Shown here piece by piece: positions 32,785 to 43,720 of a stretch of 64,000 nt of DNA (its first letter is position 1; each line of letters starts with the position of its first letter). The notes under the pieces were generated by a model. It did not search any database and was not told the DNA's origin. It was given only the letters and a program-made list of their open reading frames with translations. Source of the DNA: Casuarina equisetifolia (Eukaryota > Streptophyta > Magnoliopsida > Fagales > Casuarinaceae). Made by a program: the position numbers and the translations under genes. Location of the stretch: NCBI GenBank assembly GCA_028551475.1, contig CM052360.1, positions 23,134,682 to 23,198,681 on the forward strand, given 5' to 3'.

Positions 32785-33738
32785 ATGGATTCCAGCAGCA
32801 ATGAGGTAGCCCATGACCACTCACCCTTTCTCAAAATCTACAAAGATGGTCGAATCGAGCGTATTGCAGGCACCGAGGTTGTACCCCCATCTCTTGATCC
32901 TGAGACTGGCGTGGAATCCAAAGATGTAGTTATCTCACCGGACACAGGGGTGTCTGCCAGGCTATACCTTCCGAGAGGCGCCACCAGAAGCCAGGAAAAG
33001 CTTCCTCTCCTCGTTTACTTTCATGGTGGAGGCTTTGTCATTGAAACCCCTTTCTCTCCACAGTACCACAGGTACCTTAACTCCCTCGTGCGGGACGCCA
33101 ACGTTGTTGCTGTCTCTGTACACTATAGAAGAGCCCCCGAACACCCTATTCCCATTGCTTACAATGATTCGTGGGATGTGCTTAAATGGGTTGCGTCTCA
33201 TGTTGATGGTAAGGGTCCGGATGAATGGCTGAAAGGTCATGCAGATTTCGGAAGAGTTTTTTTTGCAGGGGACAGCGCTGGGGCCAACATTACTCACCAC
33301 ATGGCCCTGAGGGTGGGCACAGAAGGGTTAGCCGGCGTCAAGCTACAAGGGATTGCACTGGTGCATCCCTATTTCTGGGGCGAAGAGCCAATTGGCAGCG
33401 AACCCGCCGAGGCTGAGAAGAGAGCAGTGGTCGATCGTTTATGGCGTTTTACGAGCCCGGCGACGAATGGGATCGATGATCCATATATAAATCCAGCTTC
33501 GGATCCGAAAATTGGGAGCCTGGGATGTGGGAAAGTGCTGGTCTGTGTGGCTGGGAAGGACATCTTGAAGGATAGAGGCTGGTATTACCGTGAGTTACTG
33601 GGGAAGAGTGGGTGGGGAGGGGCTGTGGATGTCATGGAGGCCGCGGGGGAAGAGCACGTATTCCATCTGCTCAACCCAGCTTGCGAAAATTCTGCCGCCA
33701 TGCTCAAGCAGATCGTTTCCTTCATCAATCAGGGATGA
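32785..33738 (+). CDS. class I plant carboxylesterase (CXE1), intact
   Basis: 317 residues, single exon, the usual size for plant CXE (alpha/beta-hydrolase, hormone-sensitive-lipase/GID1 group). The oxyanion-hole motif HGGG is at 80-83, the nucleophile Ser164 in GDSAG (162-166), the catalytic Asp259 in VAGKD and His291 in EEHVFH, so the full triad is present. It should hydrolyse small carboxyl esters in the cytosol. The substrate cannot be read from sequence. The Ser nucleophile argues for esterase rather than purely dehydratase activity of the related isoflavanone dehydratases. The start matches the paralogs at 35570 and 45098. The frame stays open upstream to an ATG at 32605, adding 60 Ser/Arg-rich residues without homology to the others. 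It is the only intact member of four in the cluster. Confidence 0.9.
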   Translation: MDSSSNEVAHDHSPFLKIYKDGRIERIAGTEVVPPSLDPETGVESKDVVISPDTGVSARLYLPRGATRSQEKLPLLVYFHGGGFVIETPFSPQYHRYLNSLVRDANVVAVSVHYRRAPEHPIPIAYNDSWDVLKWVASHVDGKGPDEWLKGHADFGRVFFAGDSAGANITHHMALRVGTEGLAGVKLQGIALVHPYFWGEEPIGSEPAEAEKRAVVDRLWRFTSPATNGIDDPYINPASDPKIGSLGCGKVLVCVAGKDILKDRGWYYRELLGKSGWGGAVDVMEAAGEEHVFHLLNPACENSAAMLKQIVSFINQG

Positions 33739-34000
33739 GCCCAGAGAAGAACGTCAATACTGTATTTCTATCAGTAATAAGGTCTTGTATGTTTGAACTT
33801 AATTCAGTCATAAGGACAAATAACTGTTGAAAACGCGAGCAGTTTCTTCCAGGGCTCGCTGTTTGATTTCTTAATCAAAAGCAATTCTTGATGTTCTGAT
33901 TGGTTGAGATTTTCCATACAATCGAAGACTATTGTTTCCTTTTCAGTGGGAGGCTCAGTGTAGCCAGACGAGATAGGGTTGTTGGAACCATTATGAGATT
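33739..34000 (+). other. CXE1 3' flank, duplicated after CXE2 and CXE3
   Basis: Words after the stop (agcccagagaag, tcagtaataa, tcttccagggctcgctgtttga) recur after the stop of CXE2 (43721-43900) and of CXE3 (50731-50890). These mark the shared 3' UTR and help show where the two interrupted genes resume after their insertions. Confidence 0.6.
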
Positions 34001-35399
34001 TTTGCTTTTTTTCTATCAATCATGTCGCACATTACGTAGTCGTAGACGAAACACTCACCAAATCCACTGTGCTGAGGACGACCTCTATGACCCGCCATTA
34101 TTTACCTCTATTTTTCTTCTGCCATTAAATTTCTTCCTTCTCTTAATAGAAAAATATGAAACAGCTCAAAAACTTTCTATTTAATAAGATATCCAACACA
34201 TTTCTTGAATTTTTTTTAGAACTCATATGTCCATATACGCATCACCAAGATATTAAATTTAGGACCAAAAAAATTTCAAATAATACCTTCTCATTATTGA
34301 AATAAGCACTTGTTGAGTCATTTTTTGATTCCAAATTCAATCATTCAGCAATAATATACCTGACATATTCTTAAGTTGCATCCACAAATTATTCTTGATA
34401 CTAACTTTTTTATTCGCTGTTAATTGTATTTAGACTCTGTTTTGTTTTCCGAACCAACCACCCATCGCTCTCACTACCCCCAAATCTTAGTACTTATTTG
34501 TCACACAGTGGTCAGTCTTGGGAGATTTTTATAAGCTTCCGTTGAAGAAAGGCAATCAAGAAAGGAAAATATTACAATATGATCTAGCATAACAAGAATA
34601 TTCTATTTCAACATCCATATCTCCAATATATTTCGATTGAGGTCAAAGATCTCGGCATCAACTTGTCTTATTGCGCGCAACATTATTTCTAGGACGAGAG
34701 AATCTTCTTGTCATTTCTTATGAGAATAATGTTGTCATGGAAATGGCTCGGTTTGAAACAGGTGCTTGGTCAAAAATCGGCAACAACAAGACGACAAAAA
34801 ATGCTTTGTCAAAATGCAGAAATATGCAACGGGTGCTGAAGAGGATATTGAGGTAAGCTTTTCTTCAAGTGAATTATTTTATGAAATTGATGTTAAAATT
34901 GCTCTTGCTGAAGTAATTGAATATGTAAGGAAGGTAAATCTAAAATACATAAAATGAATAGAAAATGTAAAGTTTGAGAGTCTAAAAATGAAAATTGAAA
35001 GTTAGAAAACGACTTTGAGATAACTTTAATTTATTCTTGCCATTGTAGCACGGGGTAGTGAACTTTGTTAATAACAACTTCAACCTGATATAAAGATCAA
35101 ATCCTTTGAAATAACTTTAAGTTTAAAATTTTTTTAATATATCAAAGCTTAGGTTGATGATTGTAATTTTTTTTAAACTTGTTTAAGTGTATTGGATACA
35201 TAAAATAAATTTTATTTTATTTTATTTTATTTTAACCTTAAGGTTAGTATATGCTTACTATACCAATAGTGTTAAAAACTAAAATTTTACATTAAAAAAT
35301 TATTGATAATGTTTTTTTTGAAATAGGGATAATTATGGACCCACTTTGGAGCAAGCTTTTTCTGGACTTCCGGCATGTCTGCCGTGAGGAATCTTTCAG
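34001..35399. repeat. downstream spacer, partly shared between CXE units
   Basis: 34660-34800 resembles 51430-51600 (a block with acgagagaat / ctcgagacaat, then gaataatgttg / acaataatgttg). 34925-35060 resembles 44050-44190 (ggtaaatctaaaatac and a tail). A (TTTTA)n microsatellite lies at about 35209-35235. No gene is supported. The tandem CXE duplication therefore extends at least 1 kb past the stop. Confidence 0.5.
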
Positions 35400-35569
35400 G
35401 TGAACCCATCTCTCTCCCACTCCTTTAACCCCAATTTAAATAAAAAAAAAAAAAAAAAACCACGCGCCTCTGCCCGACATATACCGGGCATCTCTGTTGT
35501 ACAAACCATAGAAACTCCAGCCTCCAAATTGAAGCTTCTTCTTCTTCTTCTTCTTCTTCTTCTTTTGCT
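35400..35569 (+). promoter_or_regulatory. CXE2 leader with A tract and CTT repeat
   Basis: An 18-base A tract (about 35442-35459) and a longer CTT repeat (about 35536-35565) precede the start. The phrase cctccaaattgaagcttctt is shared with CXE3. No TATA box is obvious at a suitable distance. Confidence 0.35.
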
Positions 35570-36399
35570 ATGGATTCGAGCAGCAGTGAAGTAGCCCAGG
35601 ACTACTCACCCTTCCTCAAAATCTACAAAGATGGGCGAATCGAGCGCTTCATAGGCACTGACGTCGCGCCCCCTTCTATTGATCCCGAAACCGGCGTGGA
35701 ATCCAAAGATGTTGTTATCTCGCCGGAGACAGAAGTATCCGCTAGGCTTTACGTTCCACAAAACATCAACCAAACCGGAAAAAAGCTTCCTCTCCTTGTT
35801 TACTTCCATGGTGGAGGCTTTTGCGTCGAAACCACTTTCTCTCCGCAGTACCACAAGTACCTTAACTCCCTCGTGGGGGAAGCTAATGTTGTTGCTGTCT
35901 CTATAGACTATAGAAGAGCCCCGGAGCACCCTATTCCTATTGCTTACGATGATTCATGGGACGTGCTAAAATGGGTTGCGACTCATGTTGATGGAGAGGG
36001 TCCTGATGAATGGCTGAAAGGCCATGCCGATTTCGAAAGAGTGTTTTTTGCAGGGGACAGCGCCGGGGCCAACATTTCTCACCATATGGCCTTGAGGTTG
36101 GGCGCAGAAGGTTTGGCTGGCGTTAAACTAGAAGGGATTGTTCTGGTTCATCCCTATTTCTGGGGGAAAGAGCCAATTGGTGGAGAACCATCCGAGGCTG
36201 AGAAGAGAGCAATTTTCGAACGTTTATGGCGTACGGCGAGCCCCGCGACGAGTGGAACCGACGACCCATATATGAATCCTGCTTCGGATCCGAAACTTGG
36301 GAGCCTGGCGTGTGCGAAAGTGCTGGTTTGTGTGGCTGGTACGGACATGTTGAGGGATAGAGGCTTGTATTACCACGAGTTATTGGGGAAGAGTGGGTG

Positions 36400-36404
36400 G
36401 GGAG
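36400..36404. repeat. target-site duplication GGGAG (left copy)
   Basis: GGGAG ends the left CXE2 part and recurs at 43603-43607, where the gene resumes. Counting it once restores the sequence found in CXE1 at this position. Confidence 0.9.
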
Positions 36405-37670
36405 AAATGAAAATAATATTTAAGAACAAATATAAAAAAGGTTAGCAAGAAATTGGACTGGAAAAGAGAACAAGGGAAGCAGAAACACGAAGCAAGAAAT
36501 GTGTTTGCAAAAGGAGAACGTCAAGTCTACTTTTTGCTTGCTTATGGTTTACATCTTACACGGCTCTTATATAGCCAACCAATATAACAAAAGACAAAGT
36601 ACAACTTGCATGCCACTTGCATGAAAAGACGTAGCCACTTGCCAAGATGCTCATCATCACATAGTGTAGTGCTGCAGGCATTTAACAGCTCTGTTAAGAG
36701 ATCAACATAATATTTGCGGGTCCCTCACTTATCCTCCAAATCTTCAATTTTGTGCGTAGACCCCACGGACTCCTCTTCTTCTTTTGGTAGTTCTTCTTCA
36801 TAAACCCTTAAGGCAGCAAGTGGGTCTTCTTCACCAAGGTATTCAACCATGGTACACGTTCCAACTTGGTTACCACAGTTCTCGTTTAGGAAACTGTCTT
36901 CCATATTGTTTGTATTAGCTAGAGTCCCAACATTGTAATCAGCTGGAGGTCCATTCATAGCTTCATCATAATTCCTTATGTTGAGCTCTTCATTACCTTC
37001 CTCGTTTGACCATGAGATTGCCAAGACATCTTTATAGTTGAACCCATTCAGAAACCTGTCACTTGCTAAATCCACTGCGTGAGCTGTGTAAATTGAGAAA
37101 CCTTCATCCATTCCAAGAGTACACTCAGTCAACCTCATATTTGGTTCCAGCTCTAGAGGCAACATGGGTGACAAGGGTTCTTGTTTGATTACCAGTGATT
37201 CAGGTATAGGTGGTAACATGTCGAAGTGTGTGTTTGAAACCACACCATTCGGACCCAGATTATTCTCTCTCTGACGAGAGGATTCTCCTACCTCAAAGAT
37301 AGGTGACATGCTCGAGTCAACTAACTGATATCCCGGTTCCACCATCTCAATAATTCCACCAGTCTGAGACATATTCAAACATACTTCATCACTGTCTTTC
37401 TCTTGTCCAGCATAGAAGATTTGACCATTGTTAGAGTTATAATAGGACGAAGAGGCTATCATTGGTCCAGGTGCAGTTACGTCAAATGGTGAACAAGACC
37501 ATTGAAAGGTGGCCCCATAGTCTTCTGGAGGGAGATAACGAGGAGTGGTCTCTTCTGAAGAGGCATCAGTACTAACAGTTGCACATAAACCGGAATCCTT
37601 CTCAGATGAACCAGCTGCTCCAGAGGAGGAGGGTGAAGAAATATTTCCATAAATATTAATACTGTTGATA
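36405..37670 (-). repeat. 3' LTR of copia 1, with long open frame
   Basis: Same length as the other LTR. Termini read TATCAACA at the 5' end and TCATTT at the 3' end on the element strand, not the standard TG...CA. The limits are set by three independent marks: the GGGAG duplications, the adjacent primer site and the adjacent purine tract. Confidence 0.85.
36725..37670 (-). CDS. non-retroviral open frame inside the copia 1 LTR, fused to the RNase H end
   Basis: The frame 37912-36725 begins in the RNase H C-terminus, passes through the purine tract and continues about 314 codons through the LTR to a stop at 36725-36727. The LTR part is acidic, with phrases such as VIKQEPLSPM, NMRLTECTLGMDEGFSIYTA and EEDPLAALRVYEEELPKEEE. 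It has no retroviral motif and looks like the C-terminal region of a host nuclear or regulatory protein, though I do not recognise which. The 5' LTR copy keeps 215 codons of it (43304-42657) and has stops upstream. The two copies differ at 11 residues of 215, so there is no sign of constraint since insertion. Probably a captured gene piece. Alternative: a fortuitous long frame. Confidence 0.5.
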
Positions 37671-37724
37671 CACCCCCCCAAACTTGGCATATTCATGCCA
37701 AGTTTGCTACACTGAATGGTAAAG

Positions 37725-40585
37725 TCCCGAATTGGTAGAGGTTTTGTAAACACGTCGGCAAGCATCTCTGAGGAGCTAACATGAGAGGTGATTAATGTTC
37801 CTTGGGCAACTTTTTCATGCACAAAATGGTAATCAATCTCTAGATGTTTTGAACGACTGTGAAACACCGACTTGGTTGAGAGTTGTAAGGCAGGTAAGTT
37901 ATCACTATGCAAGATTGTAGGGGTAAAAATACCTACTCCAAGATGGTGTAAGAGATGTAATATCTAGGTAATTTCAGCAGTTCCAGTTGCTAAAGCGCGA
38001 TATTCTGCCTCAGTAACAAACTGTGAGACTGTGGATTGCCGCTTTGCCATCCATGAGACTAGATTATGTCCAAGGAAAATACAAAAGCCTGTTGTGGAAC
38101 GTCGAGTTCTTGTACATCCTGCATAATCAAAGTCGGTGTACCCAAAGAGGGTTGTGGGACTTCGGCAATGAAACCGAATGCCAAAATCAATAGTCCCATG
38201 AAGATACCTGAGGACTCGTTTCAGCCTATGAAAGTCCAGTATTGTCGGTGAAGCCATTTTCCGACATAGTTTATTCACAGCAAAACTAAGATCTGGACGT
38301 GTGAGAGTCATGTACTGTAGTGCTCCAAGAATGCTACGAAACTGAGTTGGATAATCAAACAACTCATCACCATGTGGAACCTGATTAGTTTTTTCTGTCA
38401 TGGGAGTTGTCAAGCTCTTACAGTGGGTCATATCTGCTCGTTGCAAAATGTCTAACGCATACTATTGTTGAGTTAGAACAAGCCCCTTAGAGTCATGTGC
38501 CACTTGCACTCCAAGAAAAAAATGCAGAAGTCTGAGATCCTTCAATGGGAATTTTCTTCTGAGATAGTCAATAAAGGTCTACACAAGCTCATTAGAATTT
38601 CCTGTAATAATTATATCGTCCACATATATTAAAATCCAAACTTGCATGCCTTCATTGTTATAAATGAACAACGACGGATCAAACGGAGAACAAAGAAAAC
38701 CAACATCTTGAAGAACAGTTGTGAGTTCATCAAACCAAGCTCTCGGTGCCTGCTTAAGACCATAGAGAGCACATTCCAGCCGACAGACATGATTGGGAAA
38801 ATGAGAGTCTCGAAACCCTGGGGGCTGTTCCATGAATACTTCTTCGGTTAACTTCCCATGAAGAAACGCGTTATCTATATCGCACTGTCTAAGACACCAA
38901 CCAAGAGAGCAAGCCAGTGCAAGGATAACTCTAATAGTGGTGGGACGAACAACAGGACTGAAGGTTTCCTAGAAATCAATTCCAGGTTCCTGATGGAAAC
39001 CTTTAGCGACTAATCGAGCCTTTAGTCGTTCAAGGGTTTCGTCCATTGCTACCTTGTGTTTAAAAACCCACTTACAACCAACTATATTCATATTGGTTTG
39101 TTGAGGAACTAAAGTCCAAGTAGAGTTATTATGCAAAGCCGTCATCTCGACTTGCATGGCAGTAAGCCAACCAAGATGTTCCAAGGCTCGTCGAAGTGAC
39201 GTTGGAATTTCTGGGATATTGAGTGAAGCTGTGAGAGCATACCTGGGATTCGGCTTTCTTATACCAAGTTGACTTCTTGTTGTCATATTGTGTGTTCAAG
39301 ATGGAGAAGTTGCTCGTGCAACTGGATTGTCTCTATCAAGAGCCTCTGAAGAACTTATTTGATTGCCTTCAAAAAGGAAGTGAAGAAAGTCTGATGAAGA
39401 GGTTGTTGATGAAGAGGTTGTGGATTGAGAAGTTTCTTTTTCAATGGGTGTAGTTGATAAGGGAATAGGATCGGCTCCATTTCCTAGAGCTTGGGATGAG
39501 TGAGTACAGATCACGGAAGATTCAGTGAGCAATGGATTGGTTGAGGTTTCGGTTCTTTTAGGTAGTTCAGTGGGAACTATCTTGTTAGGTGCAGTGTTTA
39601 GAGGCTGATGTATTGTACAAGGTTCAGAGGACTGAGATACTACTGGGAAGTGTGTAGTTTTATCATATAAAGACTCGGCTTCGACTGCTTCAGGTGGTTC
39701 TGCTACAGCATTATCATGTGCATGAAGTGGAGGCTCTGAGCTGGCACTATTTGATAGAGAGTGAGCTGAAGATGGGTCTTGAGATGGGACTGAAGTTATA
39801 GGATTGGTTGCTGGTTCGGTTAGTGGTGCATGGAGGTCTATGGTGTCAACTTCTCCATGAGTTTCAGCTGAACCATGGAGGACGTGTCCTCTATTATTTA
39901 GAATGGGTCCCATATGTGTCCCGTTTCCATCCGAACCATCTCTGTGGTTGATATTCGATTGTTCGTCCATCATTACAGGTGAGCTGTTTTCTATGACATT
40001 TAATTGTCTCTCTTTGGCTTCTTCTACCGAGGACCGTGGCTTGTCATTATCTTTGAAGGGAAAAATATTCTCTTCGAAAATAACATGCTTGGAGACAAAG
40101 ATCTTTTCAGTAGAGGGATCCAAACACCTGTACCCTTTATGTTTAGAACTGTAACCCAGGAAGACACATGCAATGGACTTTGCTGAAAGTTTGTCAATAA
40201 GAATTGCACGAAGGCAAGGATAACACTAGGTTCCAAAGACCCTTAAAAAGTCATAGTCAGGGACATGATTATATAGCACTTCAAACGAAGATTTATTCTC
40301 CAAGGTTCTTGAGGGCAACCTGTTAATAATATAGACAGATGTAAGAAAAGCTTCTATCCAATATTTCCGAGGCATGTTGGCTTGAATCATCATAGATCGA
40401 CCCAATTCTACTATGTGTCTGTGTTTCCTTTCGGCAAGTCCATTTTGTTGTGGAGTGTAGGGACAAGAAAATTGATGTAATATTCCTTTTTCCCGTAGAA
40501 ATTTATCAAGCTTAAGACTTGTATCTTCACCACCATTATCTGAGCGTAGAATTTTAATTTTTTGTTCGAATTGCCGTTCAAGCAT
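37725..40585 (-). pseudogene. copia 1 pol relic: integrase, reverse transcriptase, RNase H
   Basis: Broken minus-strand frames in order. Integrase: 40585-40226 with RSDNGGE and QQNGLAERKH. Linker: 40123-39296, Ser/Pro-rich. Reverse transcriptase: 39286-38969 (GCKWVFKHK, KARLVAKGFHQEPGIDF) and 38833-38579 (LYGLKQAPRAW, then the active site IYVDD). RNase H: 38446-37964 (GALQYMTLTRPDL, FVTEAEYRAL) and from 37912. Stops separate them, several explained by one base change (for example the stops at 38969, 38579 and 37964). Active-site residues survive, but no full-length polyprotein can be made. Confidence 0.85.
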
Positions 40586-42294
40586 TTAATTAAAATCTAT
40601 AAATTTTTGAAAGAAATCGGACTTCTTTTTCATAGGATAAAGCCATATGAAATGGGTACATTCATCAATAAGAATTGCATAATACAGAAAGCCTTGACAG
40701 GAAGGGACTGATGAAGGCCCCCACACATCACTGTGTATTTTTTCAAAAGGAGTAGTACTTTTATTTGAAGATAATGAAAAAGGTAGACGATGGCTTTTGC
40801 TAAGTAGACAAGTAGAGCATGATTCAGGTGGGTCACCTCTGACTTTTATTTTTCCTTGCAGTTGTGGAGACTTCACAACCTGCATATTTGTATGTCCTAG
40901 AAGATAGTGCCACGTAGTTCCATCTGTGATCCGTGGACACTGAGTAAAAAGAGCAGGTATCTCACCGCCTGGTAGGACATACAATCCATCCCTTCTATAT
41001 CCCTTGAGCAAGATTTCCTGAGTGCTCAAGTCCTTTACAGCAAAAGATTTTTTGTCAAATAACACTTCACAAGGATAATCATCTGTCAGTTTTGCTATTG
41101 ACAACAGATTTTGTTTTATCTGTGGAGCAACTAGAACTGATTTGAGTTGCATGGGTCCATTATTCAATTGGACTGTTCCGACGTGAGTAATGGGTAATTT
41201 GTGTCCATTTCCAACAAAATCTTATTAGATCCCTTGTACAAGGTTGAGTGGGAAAGTTTACCTGCTGTATCGACAATATGGGTTGATGCTCCCGAGTCTG
41301 CTATCCAATCATTTCTGGCTCTTTCATTTATTTGAAGAGTAGCAAGTGCTTTGGGAATATTGTTTGCTTGGAAGGCATGATCAAATTGCCTCCAACATTT
41401 GAGGGCTAAATGCCCTCGCTTTTCACAAATCTGGCAAGTCAGAGTAGTACGAGCAGGAAAGGTTTCAGGATTACCTATTCGATTTTCTATCATCCCTTGA
41501 GCATTAGGTTGGGGTGTTCTATTTGTTGCTGCTGGTCCAAAGCCTCTTCCTTGAGAGGTAAATGGTTGACCTCTCCCTCTAGAGGGTCCTCTTCCTCCCC
41601 TTCCTCCACCTCGTTGTGTGAAGAAGGCAGTGTTTTCATTAATGGCTAGATTGCTTGGCTTCCTGTAATAGCCAAGTCTAGCTTCATATGCTTGTAGTTG
41701 TGAGATTACCTCACTGAACTTGGGCACTGGTGGTTGGAACATTGCTGACTTGAGAGATTCATATTTCTCATCAAGTATTTCCAACAAGCGAAAAGTTTTC
41801 GCTGAGTCACTAAGTGGCTTTCCAATGGCACTAAGCTGATTCAAGATATTCTTAAATTCAGTAAGAAAGGCAGGCAAAGTTTTACCTTCCTTTTGAAGGT
41901 TACTGAGCTTGGTCAGTAACTCAAACTCCCTTGTTTCAGTTCTTTGGGAGAAATGATTATTGAGGGCATCCCATACTTGAGCTGCGGCTTCCAGCTCAAA
42001 GATATGTCCCATTGCTTCTTCACACAACGTGCTGATGATCCATGATCTTACAAGAGCATTGCTTTGCTTCCAAGCTTCATGATCTGGGTTGATTTGGACT
42101 TTATCATTCTCGCCAATAACTGAGATAGCTGGGCACTCAATTTCTCCAGTTACAAACCCGGTAAGCCTCTGGGTTTGGAGGAGTGACTTCATTTGAGTCA
42201 TCCAAGATAAATAATTGCATTTTGTCAATTTCATGGTAACAAAGTTACTGACATTAACATTGTTGGGAAACGGGTAAGTAGTTTGTAGAGCCAT
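40586..42294 (-). pseudogene. copia 1 gag, protease and integrase N-terminus
   Basis: Frame 42294-41164 (376 codons) is a gag of the UBN2 type, starting MALQTTYPFP. It has a Gly/Arg-rich stretch, a CCHC knuckle CQICEKRGHLALKC and the protease start WIADSGAST with the active Asp. A frameshift near 41210 moves to frame 41167-40586, which holds the pre-integrase HYLLGHTN and CSTC zinc residues, HSDVWGP and the catalytic Asp of LIDECTHF. It ends at a stop at 40586. Gag itself is uninterrupted. Confidence 0.85.
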
Positions 42295-42324
42295 GATAAA
42301 GGAAAAAGCAATCCGGATGAACTT

Positions 42325-42336
42325 GCTTTGATACCA
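42325..42336 (-). other. copia 1 primer-binding site
   Basis: TGGTATCAAAGC on the minus strand directly abuts the inner end of the 5' LTR. It is complementary to the 3' end of initiator Met tRNA with one difference from the usual TGGTATCAGAGC. Confidence 0.75.
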
Positions 42337-43602
42337 AAATGAAAATAATATTTAAGAACAAATATAAAAAAGGTTAGCAAGAAATTGGACTGGAAAAGAG
42401 AACAAGGGAAGCAAAAACATGAAGCAAGAAATGTGTTTGCAAAAGGAGAACGTCAAGTCTACTTTTTGCTTACTTATGGTTTACATCTTACACGGCTCTT
42501 ATATAGCCAACCAACATAACAAAAGACAAAGTACAACTTGCATGCCACTTGCATGAAAAGACGTAGCCACTTGCCAGGATGCTCATCATCACATAGTGCA
42601 GTGCTGCAGGCATTTAACAGCTCTGTCAAGAGATTAACATAATATTTGCGGGTCCCTCACTTATCCTCCAAATCTTCAATTTCGTGCGTAGACCCCACGG
42701 CCTCCTCTTCTTCTTTTGGTAGTTCTTCTTCATAGACCCTTAAGGCAGCAAGTGGGTCTTCTTCACCAAGGTATTCAACCATGGTACACGTTCCAACTTG
42801 GTTACCACAGTTCTTGTTTAGGAAACTGTCTTCCATATTGTTTGTCTTAGCTAGAGTCCCAACATTGTAATCAGCTGGAGGTCCATTCATAGCTTCATCA
42901 TAATTCCTTATGTTGAGCTCTTCATTACCTTCTTCGTTTGACCATGAGATTGCCAAGACATCTTCATAGTTGAACCCATTCAGAAACCTGTCACTTGCTA
43001 AATCCACTGCGTGAGCTGTGTAAATTGAGAAACCTTCATCCATTCCAAGAGTACACTCAGTCAACCTCATATTTGGTTCCAGCTCTAGAGGCAACATGGG
43101 TGACAAGGGTTCTTGTTTGATTACCAGTGATTTAGGTATAGGTGGTAACACGTCGAAGTGTGTGTTTGAAACCACACCATTCAGACCCAGATTATTCTCT
43201 CTCTGACGAGAGGATTCTCCTACCTCAAAGATAGGTGACATCCTCGAGTCAACTAACTGATATCCCGGTTCCACCATCTTAATAATTCCACCAGCCTGAG
43301 ACACATTCAGACATACTTCATCACTTTCTTTCTCTTGTCCAGCATAGAATATTTAACCATTGTTAGAGTTATAATAGGACGAAGAGGCTATCATTGGTCC
43401 AGGTGTAGTTACGTCAAATGGTGAACAAGACCATTGAAAGGTGGCCCCATAGTCTTCTAGAGGGAGATAACGAGGAGTGGTCTCTTCTGAAAAGGCATCA
43501 GTACTAACAGTTGCACATAAACCGGAATCCTTCTCAGATGAACCAACTGCTTTAGAGGAGGAAGGTGAAGAAATATTTCCATAAATATTAATACTGTTGA
43601 TA
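42337..43602 (-). repeat. 5' LTR of copia 1
   Basis: Pairs with 36405-37670 over its whole length with no indel seen. The open frame in it is shorter (42657-43304), and two short breaks appear upstream. Confidence 0.88.
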
Positions 43603-43607
43603 GGGAG
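43603..43607. repeat. target-site duplication GGGAG (right copy)
   Basis: Matches 36400-36404. CXE2 coding continues directly after it. Confidence 0.9.
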
Positions 43608-43720
43608 GGGTTGTGGATGTCATGGAGGCCGCCGAGGAGGGCCATGTATTCCATCTGCTCAACCCAGCTCGAGAAAATTCTGCTACCATGCTCAAGCGGA
43701 TGGTTACCTTCATCCATTAA

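Larger units (their letters stand above)
36405..43602 (-). mobile_element. Ty1-copia retrotransposon 1 inside CXE2
   Basis: A 7,198-bp element in minus orientation with 1266-bp LTRs at 36405-37670 (3' LTR) and 42337-43602 (5' LTR) and a 5-bp duplication of host sequence. The primer site next to the 5' LTR reads TGGTATCAAAGC (minus, about 42336-42325), close to the iMet-tRNA type. A purine tract with seven G (37672-37678) adjoins the 3' LTR. Domain order gag, protease, integrase, reverse transcriptase, RNase H is that of copia. By hand count about 33 of 1266 LTR positions differ (about 2.6 percent), mostly transitions, with no indel seen. At least six stops or frameshifts break gag-pol. Confidence 0.92.
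35570..43720 (+). pseudogene. carboxylesterase CXE2, interrupted by a Ty1-copia element
   Basis: The 5' part (35570-36404) encodes residues 1 to about 279, with HGGG at 80-83, GDSAG with Ser164 and the Asp259 phrase VAGTD. At 36404 a copia element splits the gene. Coding sequence resumes at 43608 after a duplicated GGGAG, keeps the frame, carries the HVFH segment with the catalytic His, and ends at TAA 43718-43720. Apart from the 7.2-kb insertion I see no lesion, so this was probably a working gene until then. The open frame as it stands ends 12 codons into the LTR (36443-36445) and lacks the His, so it should be inactive. Very close to CXE1 and CXE3. Confidence 0.9.
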
